Below are positions 52,306 through 60,065 of a stretch of DNA of 64,000 nt, piece after piece (the first letter of the stretch is position 1; every line of letters begins with the position of its first letter). The notes below the pieces were generated by a model. That model worked only from the letters and a program-made list of their open reading frames with translations. It searched no databases and was not told the DNA's origin. This DNA comes from Betaproteobacteria bacterium (lineage in GTDB: Bacteria; Pseudomonadota; Gammaproteobacteria; Burkholderiales; Rhodocyclaceae), in contig VGHJ01000007.1 in the NCBI GenBank assembly GCA_016868295.1, positions 20,427-84,426 of the forward strand, written 5' to 3'. Both the position numbers and the translations under genes were made by a program.

Positions 52306-52596
52306 CTACACCACCAGCGGCCCTTCGAAGTCCGTCGCCCGGAAAATTCCATGCTGCCGCACCTCGCAGCCGCGCGTATCCGGCATCCGGTAGAGACGAA
52401 GGTTGTCTTCCTCAAGGTTGATCTCCGCCAGCAGGCGCCGCTCCAGTTCTTCCATCTTGGCCAAGTCGATCTGGCACTCGAACACCGATTTCTGCACACG
52501 CTGGCCGACACCCTCGCACGCACGCGCCACACGCCGAAGGCGGCGGCGCCCCGCGCGGGTTTCGGTATTGACGTCGTAGCAAACGATGACCAGCAT
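52306..52596 (-). CDS. cas2: CRISPR-associated endonuclease Cas2
   Basis: A 96-residue Cas2, dimer partner of Cas1 in spacer acquisition. The N-terminus [13 protein letters not shown] carries the conserved Asp, and the length and RxxKSVFEC pattern ([11 protein letters not shown]) are typical of type I-C. It follows cas1 by 3 bases. Confidence 0.95.
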   Translation of the reverse strand: MLVIVCYDVNTETRAGRRRLRRVARACEGVGQRVQKSVFECQIDLAKMEELERRLLAEINLEEDNLRLYRMPDTRGCEVRQHGIFRATDFEGPLVV

Positions 52597-52599
52597 GGA

Positions 52600-53631
52600 T
52601 CACCTCAGCAGGAAGGGAAGATATTCATCCATGTCGCCGCGCAGCGTGCGGGCGAGCAAGCGCGCCTGCAACTGCGGCAGCAAGCCAAGCGCAACCGGCT
52701 CCTCCAGCAGAGGATGGGAAATCTCTTCCTGCTTTCTCTCCTGCCAGGCCACCACGATGGCTTTTCGCCCCTGCTCGGCCAGCGTTACGCCGCCACCTTC
52801 ATGCAGCATGAAATCGTCCGCACGCACCTGGCCGCGATTGACGAGGGTCAGGGCAAGACGGTCGGCCTGGTGGCGGAATTCTTCCATCAAGTCCAGCGCC
52901 AGCGCAGCCCGCCCTGGCCGCAAGGCATGCAGGAAGCCCAATTGCGAGTCCATTCCTACCGACTCCACGGCCGAGCGGCAATCGTTCATCAGCATGGAAT
53001 AGAGAAATGACAGCAGCGCATTCATCCGATCCCGGGGCGGACGGCGGGTGCGTCCATCGAGAGAAAAAACCTCCCGTGCGTCGGAACGCACGAGTTTATT
53101 GAAGCACCCGAAATATTGCCGGGCCGCCTCGCCCTCGATGCCGCGAACCGTGTCCAAATCCTCTGCGGCCGGCAGCACTCGCAAGGAAGCCGCGAGATCG
53201 TCTGCACCCCGCGACAGGGTCGCCACCTCCGATTCGATTTTCGTTTCCCGGGCTCCACGCAACAACACCTGCCGGCAGTTGCGCAGCTTGCCCGCGACGC
53301 AGGCCCGCGCCACACTCAGCGCGAACGCGCCATCGCCCGCCTTCTCGTGTTGGGCACAGCGCAGCAGAACGTTGCCCGACACCGGCCCCTCCAGGCGCGC
53401 CTTGAAACGGCCATTGCCGTCCAGCAGCACCAGGCTCTGCCCTTGATCCGCCAGCCTGTGCATCAGCGCCGGCGAAACCAGAACATTACCGAAGACGACA
53501 ATCCCGCCGAGATGGTGCAGCGGCACCCGCAGCTTCGTCTCCCGCTCCACCTCGATGCGCACCGTGTCGTTGTCCAGATGCAGATAGGCATGCGGCGTGG
53601 TGACGTACAGGGTGTTGAGCAGCGTGCGCAT
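52600..53631 (-). CDS. cas1: CRISPR-associated integrase Cas1 (type I-C)
   Basis: A 343-residue Cas1, the spacer integrase. The metal-binding residues are seen as Glu in IEGEAARQYF, His in GFLHALRPGR and Asp in LALDLMEEFR. The N-terminal beta domain begins TLYVTTPHAYLHLDND. It lies between cas4 and cas2 with 2-3-base spacing. The adaptation module therefore looks intact. Confidence 0.96.
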   Translation of the reverse strand: MRTLLNTLYVTTPHAYLHLDNDTVRIEVERETKLRVPLHHLGGIVVFGNVLVSPALMHRLADQGQSLVLLDGNGRFKARLEGPVSGNVLLRCAQHEKAGDGAFALSVARACVAGKLRNCRQVLLRGARETKIESEVATLSRGADDLAASLRVLPAAEDLDTVRGIEGEAARQYFGCFNKLVRSDAREVFSLDGRTRRPPRDRMNALLSFLYSMLMNDCRSAVESVGMDSQLGFLHALRPGRAALALDLMEEFRHQADRLALTLVNRGQVRADDFMLHEGGGVTLAEQGRKAIVVAWQERKQEEISHPLLEEPVALGLLPQLQARLLARTLRGDMDEYLPFLLR

Positions 53632-53633
53632 GA

Positions 53634-54266
53634 TCAGGCGCCCTCCCCGTTGGGTTCGAACAGGGTTTTTGCGAGCCGGTCCCGGCGTTCCCGCTCAGCC
53701 AATAGCGCAGGCTGGCAAATCTCGGCGAGCGAACACTCGCGGCAGCGCTTGTCGTTCAGGGGCGGCGGCAAAGTCAGTCCCCACAGGGCGGCCCGCACTT
53801 CGGCGGCACAGGTTTCCACCGCCTGACGCAGATCCCCCGTGATCGCCACCTCTCTTCGCCTTCGGGAACTGGCGTGGTAGATGGCGCCGAATGGCACCGG
53901 TTTGCCGGTCATTTCTTCCAGGCACAACGCCTGGGCGGCAAGCTGGATGTCGTCATGCCGCTTCTCGCGCTTGCGGCCGTGCTTGTATTCCACTGGATAG
54001 GGTGTACCGTCGGGCAGGAACTCCACCACGTCCGACTTGCCCACCAGGCCAAGCCGGTCGCACCAGAGAGGCTCGGCACGGGCTATGCGACGACCTTCAA
54101 TGCCAGCCTCGACGCCCGGCTCGTCGGTGCGCGCGTGAACTGCCTGTCCGCGCAGGGTATGCATGTTTTCGGCGAATGCCTGCTCGGCGTGGATCAGGCA
54201 GCACTGGCGCGGACAATAGGTCCAGTGTTCAAGAGCGGAGAGCGGAATGGGGTCTTCCGGCTCCAT
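53634..54266 (-). CDS. cas4: CRISPR-associated Cas4 nuclease
   Basis: A RecB-type exonuclease with an iron-sulfur cluster that helps select and trim spacers. Cys ligands are seen in HWTYCPRQCCLIH at the N-terminus and CRECSLAEICQP near the C-terminus, and the nuclease motif region includes FLPDGTPYPVEYKHG. The ATG at 54266 overlaps the antitoxin stop (TGATG); a GTG one codon upstream is also possible. A dispersed motif copy encodes ALWGLTLPP within the gene. Confidence 0.93.
   Translation of the reverse strand: MEPEDPIPLSALEHWTYCPRQCCLIHAEQAFAENMHTLRGQAVHARTDEPGVEAGIEGRRIARAEPLWCDRLGLVGKSDVVEFLPDGTPYPVEYKHGRKREKRHDDIQLAAQALCLEEMTGKPVPFGAIYHASSRRRREVAITGDLRQAVETCAAEVRAALWGLTLPPPLNDKRCRECSLAEICQPALLAERERRDRLAKTLFEPNGEGA
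53770..53793 (+). repeat. Dispersed motif copy (in cas4)
   Basis: AAAGTCAGTC-CCCACAGG-GCGGCC: exact core, two changes in the tail. It sits upstream of the C-terminal Cys cluster in the coding direction. Confidence 0.65.
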
Positions 54267-54559
54267 CACCCATGCGTCAGCTCGGCATGCAGCCGGATAC
54301 GGAGTGCCTTGAGCACTTTCATCACCGTGGCGAATTCAGGATTGCCATCGGCTGAAAGTGCCGTGTACAAGCTCTCGCGGGAAAGGCCGGTATCGCGCGC
54401 CAGTTGCGTCATGCCGCGCGCGCGTGCAATCACGCCGAGGGCGTGAGCGATCAAGGCCGGATCGCCTTCCTCAAGACAGGCCTCAAGATAAAAAGCCATA
54501 TCCTCATCCGTCTTCAGGTGCTCGGCGGAATCCCATGGCCGCAGCTTGATCTTTCCCAT
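54266..54559 (-). CDS. HTH antitoxin (HigA-like addiction module antidote)
   Basis: A 97-residue helix-turn-helix protein of the addiction-module antidote family, with HALGVIARARGMTQLARDTGLSRESLYTALS. It lies 9 bases after the toxin gene and has a ggagtcg ribosome binding site. Its stop codon overlaps the cas4 start, so this toxin-antitoxin pair sits between cas7 and cas4 inside the cas operon. It should bind the palindrome upstream of the toxin gene. Confidence 0.88.
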   Translation of the reverse strand: MGKIKLRPWDSAEHLKTDEDMAFYLEACLEEGDPALIAHALGVIARARGMTQLARDTGLSRESLYTALSADGNPEFATVMKVLKALRIRLHAELTHG

Positions 54560-54568
54560 CGTCGACTC

Positions 54569-54859
54569 CTAGACACTGCGCGCCATTTCCAGCGCCAGCT
54601 TGATGTCCTTCGTCTGAGAGGACTTGTCGCCTCCCGCCAGCAGGATCACCACCTCAAGACCGCGCTGCACGAAGTAAACGCGGTAACCGGGGCCATGATG
54701 GATGCGCATTTCCGACACCCCTTCGCCCACCGGCTCGCAATCGCCGAAGTTGCCCAGTTGCGCCCGGTCGATGCGCGCCTGGATGCGGGCTTTCCCCCGC
54801 GCATCCCGCAAGGCCGCGAACCAGTCGTCGAACACTTCCGTGGTGACGATCTGCTTCAC
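54569..54859 (-). CDS. RelE/ParE-family toxin (HigB-like)
   Basis: A 96-residue type II toxin in toxin-first order. The core strand pattern (SEMRIHHGPGYRVYFVQRGLEVVILLAGGDKSSQ) is typical of the RelE/ParE addiction-module killer family. It starts with GTG at 54859, a few bases downstream of a perfect 18-bp palindromic operator. Whether it cuts mRNA or targets gyrase cannot be decided from sequence. Confidence 0.88.
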   Translation of the reverse strand: MKQIVTTEVFDDWFAALRDARGKARIQARIDRAQLGNFGDCEPVGEGVSEMRIHHGPGYRVYFVQRGLEVVILLAGGDKSSQTKDIKLALEMARSV

Positions 54860-54866
54860 GATTCAA

Positions 54867-54885
54867 TTGTAGTCCATGGACTACA
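54867..54885 (-). promoter_or_regulatory. Palindromic operator/promoter of the toxin-antitoxin pair
   Basis: TGTAGTCCATGGACTACA (54868-54885) is a perfect 18-bp palindrome. On the minus strand its end overlaps a good -10 box TACAAT. It lies just upstream of the toxin GTG and downstream of the cas7 stop. Confidence 0.75.
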
Positions 54886-54914
54886 TAAAGGAAAGCACCA
54901 TGGAAGCATGCCTC

Positions 54915-55862
54915 TCATCCGACTTTCCGCTCAAGCGTCACGCGCGGGAAGTCTGCCAACGGGCCGGCAGGCGGGGCAGTCACCGAGAAATCTCCGAATC
55001 CCCGTGTCGCCTCTCCTGGATCGTTCTGCTTCACCTGGACGAGATCGAAAAGGCTATGGGCAGGTGCATCGCCCAGTTCTCCTTTATGGCGGAAGACATA
55101 CAGGCCCCGAGTCGACATCTCACCGCGCGCCGCCGAACAATCGTGGTCGAACATGTTGATCAGGGACTCCCACAGCAACTTGAGATCGTCTTCACCGAAA
55201 CCTGTCTGCTTTGCCAAATGGGCGGAGACAAAGCCGTGAGCGCGATATAGGCCGTAGGGAACGGTGAATTTGCGGCCCATGGTGCGGTTGTCGCCCTCCT
55301 GCTTTTCCGCCTCGGCCTCGGTCGCCACCGCCATGCGGGTGATCGAGTGTTCCAGGGCTACAACGGGCGAGACGGAACGGGCAAAGGTAAGCTGTACCGG
55401 ACCGCGCACCTGGCCGCAGTTCACTCCAAGGGACATGACCGCACCGAAGGTTCGAACGTCGAAGAAGTTCTTGCACATCCATTGGCGTGCCTCCTCGACG
55501 GCATCGCCTCCCTTGCGTTTCTTGTCGTCGCCCTTGAGCAGATCAGCCTTGCCTATGCCCTCATAGGCTCGCTCGTGCTGCTTGTTGAGCGCCGCTTTTT
55601 CCTTGACGTAAATCTCGTAAGGAGGCTTCTCGCCGTTGGTCAGGCCTACGTAATTGCGCACCTTGCGCTTGAGGCACACGTCAGTCACCAGCCCGTGGCC
55701 GGTCTCGGCATCCAGGCGCGGCAGGTTGCCCGCATCGGGGTCGCCGTTGGGGTTGCCATCCTTCACGTCGAACAGCAGAACGAAGTCGTAGTGAATCGCC
55801 CCGGCTTCAACGGCAACGTGCAGCCTTCGGCAAAAGTCAGTCTCCACAGGACGGCGTAGCAA
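54915..55862 (-). pseudogene. cas7: CRISPR Cas7 (Csd2, type I-C) lacking its native start
   Basis: The body (from [21 protein letters not shown]) matches the type I-C backbone subunit Cas7/Csd2 to its C-terminus, about 290 residues. Family members start only a few residues before this point with ATG. Here that part is replaced: the frame runs upstream through [23 protein letters not shown], which is the dispersed repeat motif and junction sequence. Only TTG (55862) or GTG (55847) could start it, neither with a ribosome binding site. cas3, cas5 and cas8c are absent upstream. I take it as a deletion-truncated remnant; weak translation cannot be excluded. Confidence 0.85.
55832..55856 (+). repeat. 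Dispersed motif copy at the cas7 break point
   Basis: AAAGTCAGTC-TCCACAGG-ACGGCG, full match. It lies where the recognisable cas7 sequence ends. Confidence 0.8.
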
Positions 55863-55921
55863 TGGTAAGTCGGAGGCAGCCCGGAGTATTAGGCCGAGAT
55901 GACGGTAGTCCCCTTATCCCT

Positions 55922-55960
55922 TCAGACAAGCTCAACCAAACGAGCGGTTGGAAACCTCAT
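55922..55960 (-). pseudogene. Truncated partner gene of the HicB-like protein
   Basis: A 12-codon frame (MRFPTARLVELV) starts with an ATG overlapping the stop of the HicB-like gene (ATGA) and ends at once. HicB-like genes are usually coupled to a small toxin gene at this place, so this looks like a cut-off partner next to the CRISPR deletion junction. Confidence 0.45.
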
Positions 55961-56169
55961 AAAGCGATTACTTCTTCCCGCATAAAGTGCAGGTGTATAA
56001 GACCCGGCACATTCCCATCGTCGAAATGACAACGCACAGCATCGCGAACGCGGGCTCGCAGGCCGGGAATGTCGTCCGCTTCCGTGAAGAGACCCTCGCC
56101 GACCGATCTGGCGATGTAGCCGCCTTCCGGCGCGTCTTCGACGATGAAGTGGATTTCGGATGTGCTCAT
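55957..56169 (-). CDS. Small HicB-like protein
   Basis: A 70-residue protein with the pattern IHFIVEDAPEGGYIARSVGEGLFTEADD and RDAVRCHFDDG, as in the small HicB-like antitoxin group sometimes mislabelled 2-oxoisovalerate dehydrogenase. The ATG at 56169 is used; the ORF start is TTG. The gene is followed by a coupled but truncated frame. Confidence 0.75.
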   Translation of the reverse strand: MSTSEIHFIVEDAPEGGYIARSVGEGLFTEADDIPGLRARVRDAVRCHFDDGNVPGLIHLHFMREEVIAL

Positions 56170-56184
56170 GGCAGGTTCCAAAAA

Positions 56185-56225
56185 CGCCCCTCTCCCAACC
56201 CTCTCCCGCGAGCGGGGCGAGGGGA
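56185..56225. repeat. REP-like palindromic repeat
   Basis: CCCTCTCCC...CGAGCGGGGCGAGGGG inverted repeat that abuts the stop of the first GarR-like gene. Confidence 0.7.
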
Positions 56226-56226
56226 C

Positions 56227-57105
56227 TCAAGTGCTCGGGCGCGACTCGCCCTCCAGCACCCGCAGAAGGCTCGATGTATCCTCGCGGCCCCAGCCCAGCG
56301 CCATGAGGGCGTTCAACTGTTGCCAGACCTGCGCCGCGATGGGCAGCGGCGCGCCGAGCGCCACCGCCTCGTCGAGCAGGATGCCGAAGTCCTTGTGGTG
56401 CAGGCGCGCTTCCACGCCGGCCCTGAAGTCGCGCGCCGTCATCCTCGCGCCGAACACTTCCAGCACGCGGCTGCCGGCCGAGCCGCCGGCGAGCGCCTGG
56501 CGCACCTTCTCCGGGTCGGCGCCGGCGCGTTGCGCCAGCAGCATCGCCTCCGCCGCCGCCTCGATGCAGGCCACCATGATCATCTGATTGCAGGCCTTCG
56601 CCACCTGGCCGGCGCCCGAGGGGCCGATGTGCACGATGGTCTTGCCGAGCTTCTCCAGCAGCGGGCGCACGCGTTCCAGCACCTCGGGCTTGCCGCCGGC
56701 CATGATCGCCAGCGTCGCATTCTGCGCGCCGACCTCACCGCCGGAGACCGGCGCGTCGATCGCCTCGATGCCTTTCGCGGCGAGCGCCGCGGCGATGCGC
56801 CGCGCCGTGCCGGGCGGGATGGTGCCCATGTCGACCAGCACCGTGCCCGGCTTCGCGCCGTGGAGGATGCCGCCCTCGCCGAGCGCCACCGTTTCGACGT
56901 CGGCGCCGGTGGTGACCATGGTGAACACCACTTCGCTGTAGGCCGCCACTTCGGCCGGCGAGGCGCAGGTCGCAGCACCCGCGTCGACCAGCGGCTGCGC
57001 CGCCTCGGCGCGCCGGGCGTAGACGCTCAGCGCATGCCCGGCCTTCAGCAAATGCAGGGCCATCGGGCGCCCCATGACGCCAAGGCCGATGAAGCCGAGT
57101 TTCAT
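56227..57105 (-). CDS. 3-hydroxyacid dehydrogenase, GarR/GlxR-like (copy 1)
   Basis: A 292-residue NAD(P)-dependent beta-hydroxyacid dehydrogenase, closest in pattern to tartronate semialdehyde reductase and 3-hydroxyisobutyrate dehydrogenase. The Rossmann motif is GFIGLGVMGRPMA, the substrate motif DAPVSGGEVGAQNATL, and the catalytic Lys lies in GAGQVAKACNQM. The start at 57105 follows ggagggtgga. It is one of two tandem related genes, each ended by a REP-like repeat; it could make glycerate for the glycerate kinase at 8.5 kb. Confidence 0.88.
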   Translation of the reverse strand: MKLGFIGLGVMGRPMALHLLKAGHALSVYARRAEAAQPLVDAGAATCASPAEVAAYSEVVFTMVTTGADVETVALGEGGILHGAKPGTVLVDMGTIPPGTARRIAAALAAKGIEAIDAPVSGGEVGAQNATLAIMAGGKPEVLERVRPLLEKLGKTIVHIGPSGAGQVAKACNQMIMVACIEAAAEAMLLAQRAGADPEKVRQALAGGSAGSRVLEVFGARMTARDFRAGVEARLHHKDFGILLDEAVALGAPLPIAAQVWQQLNALMALGWGREDTSSLLRVLEGESRPST

Positions 57106-57126
57106 TCCACCCTCCACTCAACCCGG

Positions 57127-57152
57127 CCCTCTCCCCGCAAGCGGGGAGAGGG
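57127..57152. repeat. REP-like palindromic repeat
   Basis: CCCTCTCCCCGC-aa-GCGGGGAGAGGG, a near-perfect palindrome between the two GarR-like genes. Confidence 0.85.
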
Positions 57153-57163
57153 GGAAAGACGCC

Positions 57164-58042
57164 TCACCGCTCGCCGCCGGACATGCGCTCGAGCAGCTTC
57201 AGCATGGCGATCGAGTCGTCCTCGCCGAGGCCCGAGCCGACCATGGCGTTGAACATCTGCGCCGTGGCCGCCGCGCCCGGCAGCATGAGGCCGAGGCGGT
57301 GCGCCTCCTGCATGACGATGCGCAGGTCCTTCTGGTGCATCCAGGCCTTGAAGCCGGGCTTGAAGTTGCGGTCGATCATGCGCTGGCCGTGGTTCTCCAG
57401 AATCTTGCTGTAGGCGAAGCCGCCCATCAGCGCCTCGCGCACCCTGGCCACGTCGGCGCCGCTCTTCCGCGCGAAGTTGAAGGCCTCGGCCACCGCCGCC
57501 ACGCCCATGCCGGTGACGATCTGGTTGCAGGCCTTGGCGACCTGGCCGGCGCCGGAGTCGCCGACGTGCACGATGTTCTTGCCCATCAGTTCGAAGACCG
57601 GCTTCATCTTCTCGAAGGCCGCGCTCTTTCCGCCGACCATGATCGAGAGCGTGGCGTTGATGGCGCCGACCTCGCCGCCGGAGACCGGCGCATCGAGGAA
57701 CTCCAGGCCGCGATCGGCCAGCTTCATGCCGATGCGCTGCGCCGCGGCCGGCGCGATGGTGCTCATGTCGACCACCAGCAGACCCTTCCTGGCACCTTCG
57801 GCGACGCCGTTCTCGCCCAGCGTCACCTCCTCGACGTCGGGCGCATCCGCCACCATGGTGACGACGATGTCGGCGTGCTTCGCCACCTCGGCCGGGCTGA
57901 TGTGGGCATGCGCGCCGAACTGGGCGAAGGGCTCGAGCGAGGCGGCACGGCGCGCCCAGATGTGCAGGGTGTGGCCGCCGCGGGCGACGTTGATGGCCAT
58001 GGGGCGGCCCATGAGGCCGAGGCCGATGAATCCGATGTTCAT
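57164..58042 (-). CDS. 3-hydroxyacid dehydrogenase, GarR/GlxR-like (copy 2)
   Basis: A second 292-residue enzyme of the same family and clearly a paralogue of copy 1. Motifs: GFIGLGLMGRPMA, DAPVSGGEVGAINATLSIMVGG, and Lys in GAGQVAKACNQI. The start at 58042 follows ggaggag at good spacing. The IMVGG segment is the usual one in tartronate semialdehyde reductases (GarR/GlxR), so this copy is the better candidate for that activity. Confidence 0.88.
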   Translation of the reverse strand: MNIGFIGLGLMGRPMAINVARGGHTLHIWARRAASLEPFAQFGAHAHISPAEVAKHADIVVTMVADAPDVEEVTLGENGVAEGARKGLLVVDMSTIAPAAAQRIGMKLADRGLEFLDAPVSGGEVGAINATLSIMVGGKSAAFEKMKPVFELMGKNIVHVGDSGAGQVAKACNQIVTGMGVAAVAEAFNFARKSGADVARVREALMGGFAYSKILENHGQRMIDRNFKPGFKAWMHQKDLRIVMQEAHRLGLMLPGAAATAQMFNAMVGSGLGEDDSIAMLKLLERMSGGER

Positions 58043-58183
58043 GTCGTTGTCTCCTCCGTTGGATCGCGAAGCATAGTTTCGCACAGCCGCGCACCACTTT
58101 GGCCAGCGCCCGCCATGACCGGGCGCACCGTTCCGGGCGAAGCGCCGCGGGCCCGGCTTTCTCAGTTGCCCTGAGTATCCGGT

Positions 58184-58948
58184 TCAGTCTGCCGGGGGCT
58201 TGACCGCGCGGTGGAAGCCGACCATGCCGAACAGCACGGTCCTGGCGGAAACGTCGGCGAAGCCGTGCTCGCGCAGCACGGCGGACATTTCCGCGGCCGA
58301 ATAGAAATGGTGCAGCGCCTCGATGAAATAGCGCCTGCAGCGCTGCGCCGCGTCGCCGCTGCGGAAGAGGAAGGCGGTGAACCAGAGGGTGAAGCGCAGG
58401 TAGGCGTAATACAGGTGCTTCACGACCGGATTGGCCGGCCGCAGCATGTCGCTGTGGTAGAAGCGCCCGCCCGGCTTGAGCACGCGGTGGATCTCGTCGA
58501 AGACCTCGCGCACGCGCAGGTGGCGCGAGGCGAACTGCAGCGTGACGACGTCGAAATGGCTGTCGGGAAACGGCAGTCGATGCACGTCGCCGATGGTGCT
58601 GTCGATGCTGAAACCCAGCGCCTCGGCGCGCCGGCGTCCGACCTCCTGCATCGGCGCGCTGCGGTCGATGGCATGCGCCTGGAGCGTCGGCTCGCGCCTG
58701 AGCAGGGCGATGCCGACCGCGTTGGTGCCGGCGCAGACGTCCAGCGTCCGCTCGCCCGGGTTGAGCTCGACGATCGACATGAAGCTGTCCATGAAGCGGC
58801 CGATCAGCCCGAGGCTGGCGACGTTGTTGCCGCGGTCGTAATACGGGGCGACGTCGGCAAAGACGTCGGGCAGGTCCTCCGTCCAGACCTTGCCGAAGCG
58901 GCGCGCGCGATACTGCTCCCGGCTGGCAAGGGGCGGCGGCGGGTTCAT
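58184..58948 (-). CDS. SAM-dependent methyltransferase (UbiE/COQ5-like)
   Basis: A 254-residue class I methyltransferase. The SAM-binding motif I reads LDVCAGTNAVGIALL, motif II is GDVHRLPFPDSHFDVV and motif III is IHRVLKPGGRFYH. The overall pattern (AFADVAPYYDRGNNVASLG) follows UbiE, but DVCAGT replaces the usual DVAGGT, so it may act on another quinone-like substrate. The start at 58948 follows gagagga. Confidence 0.8.
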   Translation of the reverse strand: MNPPPPLASREQYRARRFGKVWTEDLPDVFADVAPYYDRGNNVASLGLIGRFMDSFMSIVELNPGERTLDVCAGTNAVGIALLRREPTLQAHAIDRSAPMQEVGRRRAEALGFSIDSTIGDVHRLPFPDSHFDVVTLQFASRHLRVREVFDEIHRVLKPGGRFYHSDMLRPANPVVKHLYYAYLRFTLWFTAFLFRSGDAAQRCRRYFIEALHHFYSAAEMSAVLREHGFADVSARTVLFGMVGFHRAVKPPAD

Positions 58949-59011
58949 CGTTGTGTCCTCTCGGTGGGGGCGGGGAAGGATAATCGGCCTGCCCCCGGGG
59001 GTCAATGCCGG

Positions 59012-59461
59012 TCAGCGCAGGAACAGCGCCGCGGCGACGGTGACGAGCGCCAGCACGAGGTTCGTCGTCACCAGGCGGCGGATGGCGTTGAGCGCGGCGC
59101 CGGCCTCGGGCCAGGCGCCGGCCGCGCTGTGCCGCCGCAGGCGCGGGTAAAGCACGCCGTAGACCCAGGCGAAGATGCCGGCCATGACGAGGCCGGTGCC
59201 CATCATGACGTGCCATCCCATCGGCGCCTGCCTCAACCCGACCTCGAAGAGGATGGCGAAGCCGCTCAGCAGGATCAGCGCGACCGCCACCGCCGTGTAG
59301 CGCAGGAAGGCGCCGAGCGTGGCCGCCCACAGCGGCAGGCGCTGCGGCGGCTCGAGCAGCCTGAGCGCGGCCGGGCGCAGGCAGAAGTGCGCGAAGAACA
59401 TGCCGCCGACCCAGACGACGACGCCGGCGAGGTGGATGAAGACGAGGAACTGGCGCAGCAT
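59012..59461 (-). CDS. CopD-like integral membrane protein
   Basis: A 149-residue protein with four hydrophobic segments, starting MLRQFLVFIHLAGVVVWVGGMFFAH. The early His and GG pattern is typical of the CopD/DUF2269-like small membrane family, some of which are linked to copper. It lies 16 bases after the cytochrome c' gene, so it is likely co-transcribed. Confidence 0.75.
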   Translation of the reverse strand: MLRQFLVFIHLAGVVVWVGGMFFAHFCLRPAALRLLEPPQRLPLWAATLGAFLRYTAVAVALILLSGFAILFEVGLRQAPMGWHVMMGTGLVMAGIFAWVYGVLYPRLRRHSAAGAWPEAGAALNAIRRLVTTNLVLALVTVAAALFLR

Positions 59462-59477
59462 GGCGGCGGTGCGGGCG

Positions 59478-59900
59478 CTAGCGCGTGCGGTAGCTGGCGT
59501 GGCAGGCGACGCAGTTCGCCGTCAGGTTCGGCAGCAGCGCCAGGGCGCGCGCGCGGTTGCCGCCGGCGGCCGCCGCGGCGAACTCGCTCGCGGCGAAGTG
59601 GCCGTTGCGGCCGAGGTCGTGCATCTCGGGCGGCATCTGCGGCCCGGGCCGCGCCTCGAAGGGCAGGCGCGCGTGCTTGCCCATCGCGCGCTTGCCGAGC
59701 TTCGATTCGGCCACCTCGCCGGCCTCCTTGAGCTTGTTCTCCGCCACCAGCGAGAGGATCTCGTTCAACGCGACGAGGTTGTCGAACATCTCCTGGCGCA
59801 GCACCTCCTGCGCCTGCGGCGTCAGCTTCGCCAGCTGGCGGGTGTCCTCGGCAGCGGCCGGCAGGGCCAGGAGCAGCACGAGCGGAAGCAGTCTTTTCAT
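59478..59900 (-). CDS. Cytochrome c'-like protein
   Basis: A 140-residue exported protein with a signal peptide (MKRLLPLVLLLALPAAA) and a helical domain. A single heme site CVACHASYRTR lies at the very C-terminus, the hallmark of cytochrome c' and c-556. Class II cytochromes bind NO or act as electron carriers. A gagagac ribosome binding site precedes the ATG. A motif pair stands upstream. Confidence 0.88.
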   Translation of the reverse strand: MKRLLPLVLLLALPAAAEDTRQLAKLTPQAQEVLRQEMFDNLVALNEILSLVAENKLKEAGEVAESKLGKRAMGKHARLPFEARPGPQMPPEMHDLGRNGHFAASEFAAAAAGGNRARALALLPNLTANCVACHASYRTR

Positions 59901-59944
59901 GGTCGTCTCTCCGGGTTGTTTGCCGACATTCTAGCCGGGCTCGG

Positions 59945-60046
59945 CGCCGTACCGCAGGGACTGACTTTTCCTGAGCACTGAGGTGGCTCGCCCCATGACC
60001 CCGCCTCCCTCTAGCATCGAGGAAAGTCAGCCTCCACGGTACGGCG
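59945..60046. repeat. Inverted pair of the dispersed motif (small element-like unit)
   Basis: Two motif copies face each other: minus-strand AAAGTCAGTC-CCTGCGGT-ACGGCG at 59945-59968 and plus-strand AAAGTCAGCC-TCCACGGT-ACGGCG at 60023-60046. Both arms share GGTACGGCG and are separated by about 54 bases. This ~100-bp unit with terminal inverted repeats resembles a miniature element; no target duplication was noted. It lies between the cytochrome c' gene and the RelE-XRE pair. Confidence 0.75.
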
Positions 60047-60065
60047 GTGCGCCTTTTCAATTATT

